DNA of 64,000 nt from an uncultured Clostridia bacterium. GTDB lineage: Bacteria > Bacillota > Clostridia > Oscillospirales > Acutalibacteraceae. Each line of letters opens with the position of its first letter. The stretch's first letter is position 1. The stretch covers positions 1 to 64,000 of the forward strand of contig CAKZZL010000012.1 of the NCBI GenBank assembly GCA_937884995.1, given 5' to 3'. Below are positions 33,693 to 42,269 of the stretch, piece after piece. Both the position numbers and the translations under genes were made by a program. Under the pieces are notes generated by a model, which searched no databases, was not told where the DNA came from, and saw only the letters and a program-made list of their open reading frames with translations.

Positions 33693-36218
33693 ATGAATCT
33701 TTCTTTTTCAACAAAAGGCTGGCACGACAGTTCCTTTGATGACTTTTGTGCCGTTGCACAGGATTTGGGATTCACAGGTATAGAACTTCATAATATACAT
33801 AATCGCCTTTTCACAGACAAAGACGGTGCCTTTCATGATTATGCGGCTGCCGCAACCATCCGTAAGCTTTATGAAAAGAAACTGAAACTCACATGTATCG
33901 ATACTATTTGTGATTTATCTGATATAAACAGTCGTGAAGATACAATAGCGGAGGCATCTGCGTGCATTGAGATTGCAAAGAACCTCCACATACCTTATGT
34001 CAGACTTCGTGCAGAAGCAGAAGAAAGAACTGATGATGTCTTCAAGTACATTTCATCTGTTCTTGAAGAACTTATACAAATTGCAGAAGCAAATAAGATA
34101 GTATTGCTTCTTGAGACAAAGGGACTTTTTGCCGATACTGCCGTTTTAAGAGATATACTTGAAAACTTTGCAAGTGACTATCTTGCTTCACTTTGGAATG
34201 TAAGTGAGGCATACATGGCAACAGCTGAGGATCCGAAGGATATAATCAAGAATCTCGGCGCATATGTAAAGCATGTTCATATAAGCGATGTAAAAAAGGA
34301 AGGCTCTTCCTTCAGCCATTGTCTTATCGGCGACGGTCAGCTCCCTATGGATAAAATTATGAAAGCCCTGCGCTCTGTAAACTTTGATGGTTATATTTCT
34401 CTTGTCTGGGATCCGAAATGGATGCCTGAGATTGACGATATGGAAATAATATTCTCCCATTTTGTGAACTATATGAAGCAATGGGGAGACACATCAAAGA
34501 ACGAAAAAACACTTTATTGGAACCGCGCACATACGGGAAGATCTGTATGGAAGAAGGACTTGCTGATAGACTGTACTTTTTCTCAGGTTCTTGATAAGAT
34601 GGTTGAAGAATTCCCGGATCAATATGCTTTTAAATATACTACCCTTGATTATACAAGAACATATTCTCAATTCCGCGATGATGTTGATGAGTTTGCCCGT
34701 GTTCTTATTGCAATGGGAGTAAAATCAGGTTCACATGTTGCAATATGGGCTTCCAACGTTCCTCAGTGGTTCATTACTTTCTGGGCAACAGTTAAAATCG
34801 GTGCGGTTTTGGTTACAGTTAATACAGCATACAAGATCCATGAACTTGAATATCTTCTTAAGCAATCAGATACACATACTTTGGTTATAACCGAAGGAGC
34901 AAAAGATACACACTATGGTAAGATTGTTGCCGAGCTCTGCCCTGAGCTTGAAAACACAAAGGCCGGTTCCCCTCTTCACAGCAAGCGTCTGCCATTCCTT
35001 CGTAACGTTATAACTGTGGGATTTAAGCAAAAAGGTTGCCTTGAATGGAATGAAGCTCTTGAAAGAGCAAGTGAAGTAAACAAGCAGGAGGTATACCGTC
35101 TCGCATCAGTTGTAAAGCCGGATGATGTCTGCAATATGCAATATACATCAGGCACAACAGGATTCCCGAAAGGTGTTATGCTTACTCACTACAATATAGT
35201 CAACAACGGTAAATGCATAGGTGACAGAATGGATCTGTCAACTGCTGACAGAATGATGATACAGGTTCCCATGTTCCACTGCTTCGGCATGGTACTTGCC
35301 ATGACATCCACCATGACACACGGCGGAACACTTTTACCTATCCCATATTTCTCACCTAAGCCATCACTTGCATGTATTAACAATGAACATATCACCGCCT
35401 TCCACGGTGTACCTACCATGTTTATTGCCATGCTTGAACATCCGGATTTCCCAAAAACTGATTTCTCATATATGAGAACAGGTATTATGGCAGGTTCTCC
35501 ATGCCCTATTTCAACAATGCAGGACGTTGTAGACAAGATGAATATGAGAGAAATCACCATAGTATACGGTCAGACCGAAGCTTCTCCCGGTTGTACAATG
35601 AGTTCAACGGACGACCCGCTTGATGTTCGTGTTGCAACCGTCGGCAGAGCTATGCCGGAAATAGAGTGCAAGATTGTAGACCCGGAAACGGGTAAAGACT
35701 GTCCTGACGATGTTACAGGTGAGTTTGTGGCACGTGGATACAATATAATGAAGGGCTATTACAAAATGCCTGAAGCAACGGCTGCTGCCATTGATAAGGA
35801 CGGCTGGCTTCATACCGGTGACCTTGCATGCAGGACCAAAGACGGAAATTATAAAATAACAGGCAGACTTAAGGATATGATTATCCGTGGCGGAGAAAAT
35901 ATCTATCCGAAAGAAATTGAAGAATTTATATATACGAATCCTAAAGTCAGTGACGTTCAGGTTATCGGAGTTCCCGATGAACAATACGGTGAAGAAATTA
36001 TGGCCTGCGTTATACTTAAAGAAGGCGAAATCATGACAGAGCAGGAAATGAAAGATTTCGTTGCTGCAAGTATGGCACGTCATAAAGTCCCCCGCTATGT
36101 AGACTTTGTGGATAAATTCCCAATGAATGCTGCAGGTAAGATCTTAAAATATCAAATGCGGAAAGATGCAGTAAAAAAACTAAGCTTGCAAAAAGCAGAT
36201 AGTGTGGTGACTGCATAA
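33693..36218 (+). CDS. Fusion: sugar-phosphate-isomerase-like TIM barrel + acyl-CoA synthetase
   Basis: The 841-residue protein has two parts. Residues about 1-265 are an AP-endonuclease-2/xylose-isomerase-like TIM barrel (FTGIELHNIH, LLLETKG, KHVHISDVKK, IGDGQLPMDKIM). Residues about 285-830 are an acyl-CoA synthetase with P-loop YTSGTTGFPKGVMLTH (near 484), adenylation motif YGQTEASPG, 'DGWLHTGDLA', 'GRLKDMIIRGGENIYP' and the C-terminal GKILKY lysine. The ligase should activate a carboxylic acid to its CoA thioester. No stop or frameshift separates the halves. Its place under a Leu T-box suggests a branched-chain acid substrate, but this is inference. The next gene overlaps its stop codon. 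Confidence 0.85.
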   Translation: MNLSFSTKGWHDSSFDDFCAVAQDLGFTGIELHNIHNRLFTDKDGAFHDYAAAATIRKLYEKKLKLTCIDTICDLSDINSREDTIAEASACIEIAKNLHIPYVRLRAEAEERTDDVFKYISSVLEELIQIAEANKIVLLLETKGLFADTAVLRDILENFASDYLASLWNVSEAYMATAEDPKDIIKNLGAYVKHVHISDVKKEGSSFSHCLIGDGQLPMDKIMKALRSVNFDGYISLVWDPKWMPEIDDMEIIFSHFVNYMKQWGDTSKNEKTLYWNRAHTGRSVWKKDLLIDCTFSQVLDKMVEEFPDQYAFKYTTLDYTRTYSQFRDDVDEFARVLIAMGVKSGSHVAIWASNVPQWFITFWATVKIGAVLVTVNTAYKIHELEYLLKQSDTHTLVITEGAKDTHYGKIVAELCPELENTKAGSPLHSKRLPFLRNVITVGFKQKGCLEWNEALERASEVNKQEVYRLASVVKPDDVCNMQYTSGTTGFPKGVMLTHYNIVNNGKCIGDRMDLSTADRMMIQVPMFHCFGMVLAMTSTMTHGGTLLPIPYFSPKPSLACINNEHITAFHGVPTMFIAMLEHPDFPKTDFSYMRTGIMAGSPCPISTMQDVVDKMNMREITIVYGQTEASPGCTMSSTDDPLDVRVATVGRAMPEIECKIVDPETGKDCPDDVTGEFVARGYNIMKGYYKMPEATAAAIDKDGWLHTGDLACRTKDGNYKITGRLKDMIIRGGENIYPKEIEEFIYTNPKVSDVQVIGVPDEQYGEEIMACVILKEGEIMTEQEMKDFVAASMARHKVPRYVDFVDKFPMNAAGKILKYQMRKDAVKKLSLQKADSVVTA

Positions 36219-37027
36219 TGGTTGAAAACAAATATCAGGTTATTGACGCTCATTGCCATATCTATCCTGACAAAATCGCGATGAAGGCAGCCGGAGCGAC
36301 CGACAAGTTCTATAATGTACATGGCTTTGGCAACGGAACTCTTTCCATGCTCATGGAAGAGGGTAACAAAGCGGGATATGACCACTTTATAGTTCAGTCA
36401 GTCGCAACAACGCCCAAACAGGTTTCCAGTATTAACCACTTTATAGCACGCGAGGTAGAAAATCATCCTCAGTTTCTTACGGGACTCGGAACCCTGCATC
36501 CGGAAAGTGAAGATATATCTGCAGATGTGGAGGAGATTATATCTCTCGGTCTGCACGGAGTAAAACTTCATCCGGATATCCAGGGCTTTAAGATCGATGA
36601 CTACAGATGCCTAAAGATATATGAGCTCTGTGAAAAGGAAAAATTACCTATTCTTATGCACACCGGTGACAGCCGCTATGATAATTCAAACCCGAACAGA
36701 CTGATTCCCGTTTTGGATATATATACGGATCTTATCATTGTCGGTGCTCACTTCGGTGGCTGGTCAATATGGGAAGAAGCTTCCAAGCAACTCAAGGGTA
36801 TAAAAAATCTTTATGTTGATTGCTCATCCAGCTTTTACGCACTTGAGGATGAAGTCATAAAAGAAATCATAGATCGATACGGAACTGACCGGGTTTTATT
36901 CGGTACCGATTATCCCATGTGGTCTCCGCAGGTGGAAATCGACAGATTTCTGTCACTTGGCTACAGCGATGAGGATAAGAGAAAAATTCTCAGTGAAAAT
37001 GCAAAAAAAGTATACAATATATACTAA
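36218..37027 (+). CDS. TIM-barrel amidohydrolase (ACMSD/amidohydrolase-2 type)
   Basis: This 269-residue protein begins with the metal-binding DAHCHIYP and continues with HTGDSRY (near 148), GAHFGGW and FGTDYPMW, the hallmark residues of the amidohydrolase-2 family, whose members hydrolyse or decarboxylate small acids. It overlaps the TIM-ligase gene by one base, so both are co-translated under the Leu T-box. The substrate is unknown. A hydrolytic or decarboxylating step on an acid that the ligases then activate would fit the cluster. Confidence 0.82.
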   Translation: MVENKYQVIDAHCHIYPDKIAMKAAGATDKFYNVHGFGNGTLSMLMEEGNKAGYDHFIVQSVATTPKQVSSINHFIAREVENHPQFLTGLGTLHPESEDISADVEEIISLGLHGVKLHPDIQGFKIDDYRCLKIYELCEKEKLPILMHTGDSRYDNSNPNRLIPVLDIYTDLIIVGAHFGGWSIWEEASKQLKGIKNLYVDCSSSFYALEDEVIKEIIDRYGTDRVLFGTDYPMWSPQVEIDRFLSLGYSDEDKRKILSENAKKVYNIY

Positions 37028-37034
37028 AAATAAC

Positions 37035-37063
37035 TTGACAAAGAAGTTTTTGAGTGTTATCAT
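37035..37063 (+). promoter_or_regulatory. Promoter of T-box unit 2
   Basis: TTGACA (37035-37040), 17 bases, TATCAT (37058-37063), with TGT before the -10 element. Confidence 0.72.
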
Positions 37064-37070
37064 ATGAAAA

Positions 37071-37341
37071 ACTTCATTAAAGGCTGTGACGAAGACGGCT
37101 GAGTATTTGTTTTACAGAGATTCGGTGTTTGGTGTGAACCGAAATGCAAATACCCAAAAGCCTATCCCTTCCGAGCCGGGGGTCCGAAAAACATATGTCT
37201 AGTAGATACCTCCCGTGATTGCTGCGTAAATGCATAGGAATTGATGGATTCCAAGAGTGGCGGCTTTTAGTCGCAATTTGAGTGGTACCGCGGATGTGAT
37301 TTTCACACTCGTCTCAAAGAAATGAGACGAGTGTTTATTTT
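37071..37341 (+). promoter_or_regulatory. T-box leader 2, predicted isoleucine (AUC) specifier
   Basis: T-box GAGTGGTACCGCGG lies at 37280-37293 and the terminator CACTCGTCTCA/TGAGACGAGTG with a T-run at 37306-37341. In Stem I, GAAG (37090-37093) pairs with CTTC (37168-37171), followed by GA and GCC that pairs with GGC at 37081-37083 to close the K-turn. The same spacing used in leader 1 (six bases between specifier and GAG) gives 37164-37166 = ATC (Ile). A one-base-register alternative, CTA (Leu, 37162-37164), cannot be fully excluded; either is branched-chain. It controls the first HTH-cupin-ligase gene. Confidence 0.88.
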
Positions 37342-37362
37342 TATCTATGAGGAGGAGCCATT

Positions 37363-39642
37363 ATGGAAATGAAAAAAGTCAGCAGAGCCAAAGAAGAACT
37401 TCTGGAAGTGGCTATGCGAATACGTGAGATGCGTGAAATTTCCGGTCTTACGGTTGAAGAGATGGCTACTGAAACAGAGGTTACGGTTGATGATTACCGC
37501 AGATATGAAGCAGGAGAACTGGATTTTCCTTTTACATTTCTTCACAAATGCGCTGTGGTTTTCAACATAGATATTACAAATATTCTTGAAGGCAAGAGTG
37601 CTCATTTGTCTTCATATACGGTAACAAGAAACGGCGAGGGTCAACAGACAGCCAAAGAAGACGGAATTGACATAGTAAACCTTGCTCCGAAATTCAGAAA
37701 CAAGCTTGCCGAACCCCATCGTGTTATCTATGAATATGATGAAAGTTTGCAGGATAAACCTATCCATTGCACCACACACTCAGGTCAGGAATTTGATTAT
37801 GTAATAAAAGGACATTTAAGGGTAAGGGTAGGCAACAACACAGAAACTCTTTATGAGGGCGATAGCATTTACTACAATAGTTCAACACCTCATGGTATGA
37901 TCGCCGTTGACGGTGAAGATTGTCTTTTCCTTGCAGTTGTAGTTTCTGCCGAAGAAGAAAAAGAGGATCTCATAAGAGAAACATTCATCCCACAGGATAC
38001 AGAAAAAGAGAGCTGTGTCAGCGATAAATTCATATCTTGTGAAACAGACTCAAAGGGACGTCTTCAGAAGATTGATTTTCATAATGAAGACAGGTTCAAC
38101 TTTGCATTTGATATCGTTGATGAGATTGCAAAGAAAGAGCCGGACAAACTTGCAATGCTTCATATCTCAAAGGATAAAACAGAACGTCGTTTCAGCTTTA
38201 ACGATATGAAACGTGCATCCAACCAAACTGCAAACTACTTTAAGTCACTGGGCATCAAAAAAGGTGATAAAGTAATGCTTGTACTCAAGCGTCATTATCA
38301 ATTCTGGTTTTCCATGCTTGCGCTTCATAAACTTGGCGCAATCGCCATACCGGCAACAAACCAGTTGCAGTCACATGATTTTGAATACAGATTCAAAGTC
38401 GGAGAAGTCAAGGCAATAGTATGTACAGCCGACGGTGATGTAGCTCACCAGGTTGAGATTGCAGAGAAGTCTTGCCCGGATCTTCAGATAAAGATTATGG
38501 TGGGAGGCAAGCGTGAATGCTGGAAAGACTTCGATGAAGAATACTCTCTCTTCAGCGCTCACTACTACAGAACAGATGATACTCCCTGCGGTAATGATCC
38601 TATGGTAATGTTCTTTACATCAGGAACCACCGGTTACCCGAAACTTGCCATACATTCATATAAATATGCGCTGGGTCATTATATAACAGCGAAATACTGG
38701 CATGGTGTCAGTGAAGACGGCCTTCATTTCACTATCTCCGAGACCGGCTGGGGCAAGGCACTTTGGGGCAAGCTCTACGGTCAGTGGCTCAGTGAAGGCG
38801 CCATATTTACATATGACTTTGACCGTTTTGATGCATCGGATATCCTTCCTATGTTCAAGAAATATAAGATAACAACATTCTGTGCACCGCCTACAATGCT
38901 GCGCATGATGATTAAGCAGGATATTTCACAATATGACTTATCATCCATAAAACACATGACTACAGCAGGTGAAGCATTAAATCCCGAAGTTTACCGCCAG
39001 TTTGAAAAGGCAACCGGTCTCCAGATCATGGAAGGCTTTGGCCAGACAGAGACAACATTATCTGTAGGCAATCTTATGGGCAGCACCCATAAAGTAGGAT
39101 CTATGGGTAAGCCGTCTCCGCTCTATGATATTGATATAGTTGATGAAAACGGTAACTCGGTTCCTGTCGGAGAAACAGGTGAAATTGTCATAAAGACCAG
39201 CGAAAAAGTACCATGCGGACTATTCTTAGGTTACTATCATGACGAAGAATCAACCAAAAAGGTATGGCATGACGGATATTACCATACAGGCGATACAGCA
39301 TGGCGCGATGAAGACGGATTCCTTTGGTATGTCGGAAGAGTTGATGATGTTATTAAATCATCAGGCTACCGCATAGGACCTTTTGAAATTGAAAGTGTCA
39401 TTATGGAACTTCCTTATGTTCTTGAATGCGGAGTTTCTGCAGAACCTGATGAAGTGAGAGGTCAGGTTGTAAAAGCAAGCATAGTTTTGGTCAAGGGAAC
39501 TGAGCCCAGCGAAGAACTGAAAAAGGAAATTCAAAATTATGTAAAAGCCCATACCGCACCTTACAAATATCCGAGAATAGTTGTTTTCAGAGATGAACTT
39601 CCAAAGACTATAAGCGGAAAAATTCAAAGAAATCAGTTATAA
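37363..39642 (+). CDS. HTH-cupin-acyl-CoA synthetase fusion, copy 1
   Basis: The 759-residue protein joins three modules. Residues about 10-75 are an XRE-type helix-turn-helix (AMRIREMREISGLTVEEMA). Residues about 130-195 are a cupin (CTTHSGQEFDYVIKGHL; PHGMIAV). From about 235 on it is a medium-chain/ACSM-like acyl-CoA synthetase with FTSGTTGYPK (near 418), GFGQTETT, 'YYHTGDTAW' and the GKIQRNQL end. XRE-cupin proteins are normally transcription factors; the fusion suggests a substrate-sensing enzyme that may bind DNA or a ligand-gated ligase. It is alone under the Ile T-box. Branched or medium short-chain acids are the inferred substrates. Confidence 0.9.
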   Translation: MEMKKVSRAKEELLEVAMRIREMREISGLTVEEMATETEVTVDDYRRYEAGELDFPFTFLHKCAVVFNIDITNILEGKSAHLSSYTVTRNGEGQQTAKEDGIDIVNLAPKFRNKLAEPHRVIYEYDESLQDKPIHCTTHSGQEFDYVIKGHLRVRVGNNTETLYEGDSIYYNSSTPHGMIAVDGEDCLFLAVVVSAEEEKEDLIRETFIPQDTEKESCVSDKFISCETDSKGRLQKIDFHNEDRFNFAFDIVDEIAKKEPDKLAMLHISKDKTERRFSFNDMKRASNQTANYFKSLGIKKGDKVMLVLKRHYQFWFSMLALHKLGAIAIPATNQLQSHDFEYRFKVGEVKAIVCTADGDVAHQVEIAEKSCPDLQIKIMVGGKRECWKDFDEEYSLFSAHYYRTDDTPCGNDPMVMFFTSGTTGYPKLAIHSYKYALGHYITAKYWHGVSEDGLHFTISETGWGKALWGKLYGQWLSEGAIFTYDFDRFDASDILPMFKKYKITTFCAPPTMLRMMIKQDISQYDLSSIKHMTTAGEALNPEVYRQFEKATGLQIMEGFGQTETTLSVGNLMGSTHKVGSMGKPSPLYDIDIVDENGNSVPVGETGEIVIKTSEKVPCGLFLGYYHDEESTKKVWHDGYYHTGDTAWRDEDGFLWYVGRVDDVIKSSGYRIGPFEIESVIMELPYVLECGVSAEPDEVRGQVVKASIVLVKGTEPSEELKKEIQNYVKAHTAPYKYPRIVVFRDELPKTISGKIQRNQL

Positions 39643-39645
39643 TTG

Positions 39646-39674
39646 TTGACAAATCAACAAAGTTTATTTATAAT
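39646..39674 (+). promoter_or_regulatory. Consensus promoter of T-box unit 3
   Basis: TTGACA (39646-39651), 17 bases, TATAAT (39669-39674): a perfect match to the vegetative consensus. The -10 lies inside the dyad AGTTTATT-TAT-AATAAACT (39661-39679), a possible operator. Confidence 0.82.
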
Positions 39675-39680
39675 AAACTT

Positions 39681-39955
39681 CAAATTGTAAAGGCGTTGAA
39701 GAAGAGTGATTAAACCTTTGCTTTTGCCAAGAGAGACAATATTTGGTGTGAATTGTCCAAAAGCGGTTTCAATCTGTAGCTTCTGAGCCGAGAGGAAGAA
39801 CGGTTATTCTTAGTAGAACCTCTCCGTGATTGCTGCGTTAATGCATACGGCTTGTCAGAGCCTGAGTGGCGATTTATTCGCAATTTGAGTGGTACCGCGG
39901 GTATTGAATTTTAATGCTCGTCTCAAAGTAATAAACTTTGGGACGGGCTTTTATT
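39681..39955 (+). promoter_or_regulatory. T-box leader 3, predicted valine (GUA) specifier
   Basis: T-box GAGTGGTACCGCGG ends at 39900, and a terminator (GCTCGTCTCAAAGT pairing with ACTTTGGGACGGGC, then TTTTATTTT) follows to 39955. In Stem I AGAAG (39700-39704) pairs with CTTCT (39780-39784), followed by GA-GCC, and AAACC pairs with GGTTT above the specifier loop. The spacing rule of leader 1 gives specifier 39776-39778 = GTA (Val). Large parts match leader 2 (for example TGATTGCTGCGT and CAATTTGAGTGG), so the leader was duplicated with its gene. It should control the second fusion gene, the ATPase and the oxidoreductase. Confidence 0.88.
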
Positions 39956-39986
39956 TTATCCCGTCCGAAAACAAGGAGAATTTTCT

Positions 39987-42269
39987 ATGGAATACACCGG
40001 ACTTGATTTTAAGATCAAAGAGATGGCTGCAAGAATCAAAGAACTTCGTGAGATTACACATTTTTCTGTAGATGAAATGGCACAGAAAACCGATGTGACT
40101 GCCGCAGAGTATCTTGCATGCGAAAATGGTGAAAGCGACTTGAGTTTCGCCTTTATATATCGTTGCTCTCTTGCCTTCGGCGTAGATGTGACCGATATTA
40201 TAGAGGGTGTCAGCCCGACCTTGTCATCCATGGTAATCACAAGAAATGGTGAAGGCCAAAAGATTGAACAAGCTCATGGCATGGTTTATTACTCACTTGC
40301 CCCAAATTTCAGAAACAGAATATCCGAGCCCTTGTATGTAAAATGCGCATACAGCGCTGAGGCAGAGAAAAAAGATATAGAGCTTACAACTCATGAAGGT
40401 CAGGAAATTGATATTGTAATATCCGGTCAACTTCTTGTACAAGTCGGTTCACATAAAGAAGTCCTCTATCCGGGAGATACTGCATATTATGACAGCGGCA
40501 CACCGCATGGTATGATTGCTGTCGGCGGCAATGACTGCGAATTTTATGCAATCGTATTAAATCCTGCAGGAGAATCCTTAAACAGAATCGTCCATAAGGA
40601 AGCCGATATTACCATCAAGGCTACAGAGGATAAAAAATCACGTATATATAAAAAGTATATTGATGTAGAAAAAGATGAGAACGGTACACCTACAAAGATT
40701 GAGTTTAAGAACACGGAAAATTTCAACTTTGCTTTTGACATTATGGATGAAATTGCAAAGAAGGATCCTAACAAACTCGCAATGCTTCATATCTCATCTG
40801 ATAAGACAGAAAGACGTTTCAGCTTTGAAGACGTACGCAGGATGTCAAACCAGTGCGCAAACTATTTTAAGTCCCTTGGTATAAATAAAGGCGACCGAGT
40901 AGTTCTCACTCTTAAAAGACATTATCAGTTCTGGATTGCCATGCTCGGCCTTATCAAAATCGGTGCAATCGGCATCCCTGCAGTTGCGCTTTTGCAATCT
41001 CATGACTTTGAATACCGTTTCCAGTCATCAGGAGCTTGCGCTATAATTTCAACTTCAGATGGAGATACGGCACACCAGATTGAAATTGCCTCATCTGCAT
41101 GCCCGACTCTTAAGACCAAACTCATAGTTAACGGCAGTCGAGAAGGCTGGAGAAGTTTTGATGAAGAGTTCCCTCTTTACAGCCCTGAGTTCAAAAGAAC
41201 TGCAGATTCTACCGGCGGTGATGACATTATGCTTATGTACTTCACTTCCGGCACTTCGGGATATCCGAAAATAGCAACTCATAATTGCAAGTATCCATTA
41301 GGACATTTCCATACTGCAAAATACTGGCATTGTGTAGACCCGGACGGCCTTCACCTCACTATATCCGACACTGGATGGGCAAAGGCAGCATGGGGCAAAT
41401 TCTACGGTCAGTGGATGTGTGAAGCCGCACTCTTTGTATATGACTTTGACAGATTCGATGCAAGTGATATTCTTCCTATGTTTGCAAAATATCATATAAC
41501 GACATTCTGTGCCCCTCCGACAATGCTTCGTATGATGATTAAGCAGGATCTTTCTCAATATGACTTTTCATCAGTTAAACATATGACAACAGCAGGAGAA
41601 GCATTAAATCCCGAAGTTTACCGTCAGTTTGAAAAAGCAACAGGGCTCCAGATCCTTGAGGGCTTCGGCCAAACCGAAGGAACAATGCTCATAGGAAACA
41701 TGCGCGGAGCAAAGCACCGTATCGGTTCCATGGGTAAGCCTGCACCTATTTACAAGATTGAACTTCTCGATAAAGACGGCAATCCCGTTCCCGTAGGTGA
41801 GACAGGTGAAATATGCGTTAACGTTAAAGACGGAGCTCCCTGCGGTCTCTTTGTCGGATACTATGGAGACGAAGAAAAGACAAAAGAAGTATGGTATGAC
41901 GGATACTATCATACAGGTGATGCAGCATGGATGGATGAAGACGGTTTCTTCTGGTATGTAGGCAGAGTAGATGACGTTATTAAATCATCCGGCTACCGTA
42001 TAGGTCCGTTTGAAATAGAAAGCGTTATCATGGAACTTCCATACGTTTTGGAATGCGGAGTATCTGCAGTTCCCGATGATGTCAGAGGCCAGGTTGTCAA
42101 AGCCAGCATCGTACTTGTAAAAGGGACTGAAGCCACAGATGAACTCAAGAAAGAGATTCAGGAATATGTTAAGACTCACACTGCACCTTACAAATACCCC
42201 AGAATCGTTGTTTTCCGTGATGAACTTCCAAAAAGTACAAGCGGTAAAATCCAAAGGAACAAATTATAA
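39987..42269 (+). CDS. HTH-cupin-acyl-CoA synthetase fusion, copy 2
   Basis: This 760-residue paralogue of the upstream protein has the same order: XRE-type HTH (about 10-75; ARIKELREITHFSVDEMA), cupin (about 130-195; LTTHEGQEIDIVISGQL, PHGMIAV) and acyl-CoA synthetase with FTSGTSGYPK near 418, GFGQTEGT, 'YYHTGDAAW' and GKIQRNKL at the end. The N-terminal half is more diverged than the ligase half, suggesting changed sensing with a kept reaction. It is first in a six-gene unit under the Val T-box that ends with the ferredoxin oxidoreductase, so it probably feeds it acyl-CoA (isobutyryl-CoA for valine). Confidence 0.9.
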   Translation: MEYTGLDFKIKEMAARIKELREITHFSVDEMAQKTDVTAAEYLACENGESDLSFAFIYRCSLAFGVDVTDIIEGVSPTLSSMVITRNGEGQKIEQAHGMVYYSLAPNFRNRISEPLYVKCAYSAEAEKKDIELTTHEGQEIDIVISGQLLVQVGSHKEVLYPGDTAYYDSGTPHGMIAVGGNDCEFYAIVLNPAGESLNRIVHKEADITIKATEDKKSRIYKKYIDVEKDENGTPTKIEFKNTENFNFAFDIMDEIAKKDPNKLAMLHISSDKTERRFSFEDVRRMSNQCANYFKSLGINKGDRVVLTLKRHYQFWIAMLGLIKIGAIGIPAVALLQSHDFEYRFQSSGACAIISTSDGDTAHQIEIASSACPTLKTKLIVNGSREGWRSFDEEFPLYSPEFKRTADSTGGDDIMLMYFTSGTSGYPKIATHNCKYPLGHFHTAKYWHCVDPDGLHLTISDTGWAKAAWGKFYGQWMCEAALFVYDFDRFDASDILPMFAKYHITTFCAPPTMLRMMIKQDLSQYDFSSVKHMTTAGEALNPEVYRQFEKATGLQILEGFGQTEGTMLIGNMRGAKHRIGSMGKPAPIYKIELLDKDGNPVPVGETGEICVNVKDGAPCGLFVGYYGDEEKTKEVWYDGYYHTGDAAWMDEDGFFWYVGRVDDVIKSSGYRIGPFEIESVIMELPYVLECGVSAVPDDVRGQVVKASIVLVKGTEATDELKKEIQEYVKTHTAPYKYPRIVVFRDELPKSTSGKIQRNKL

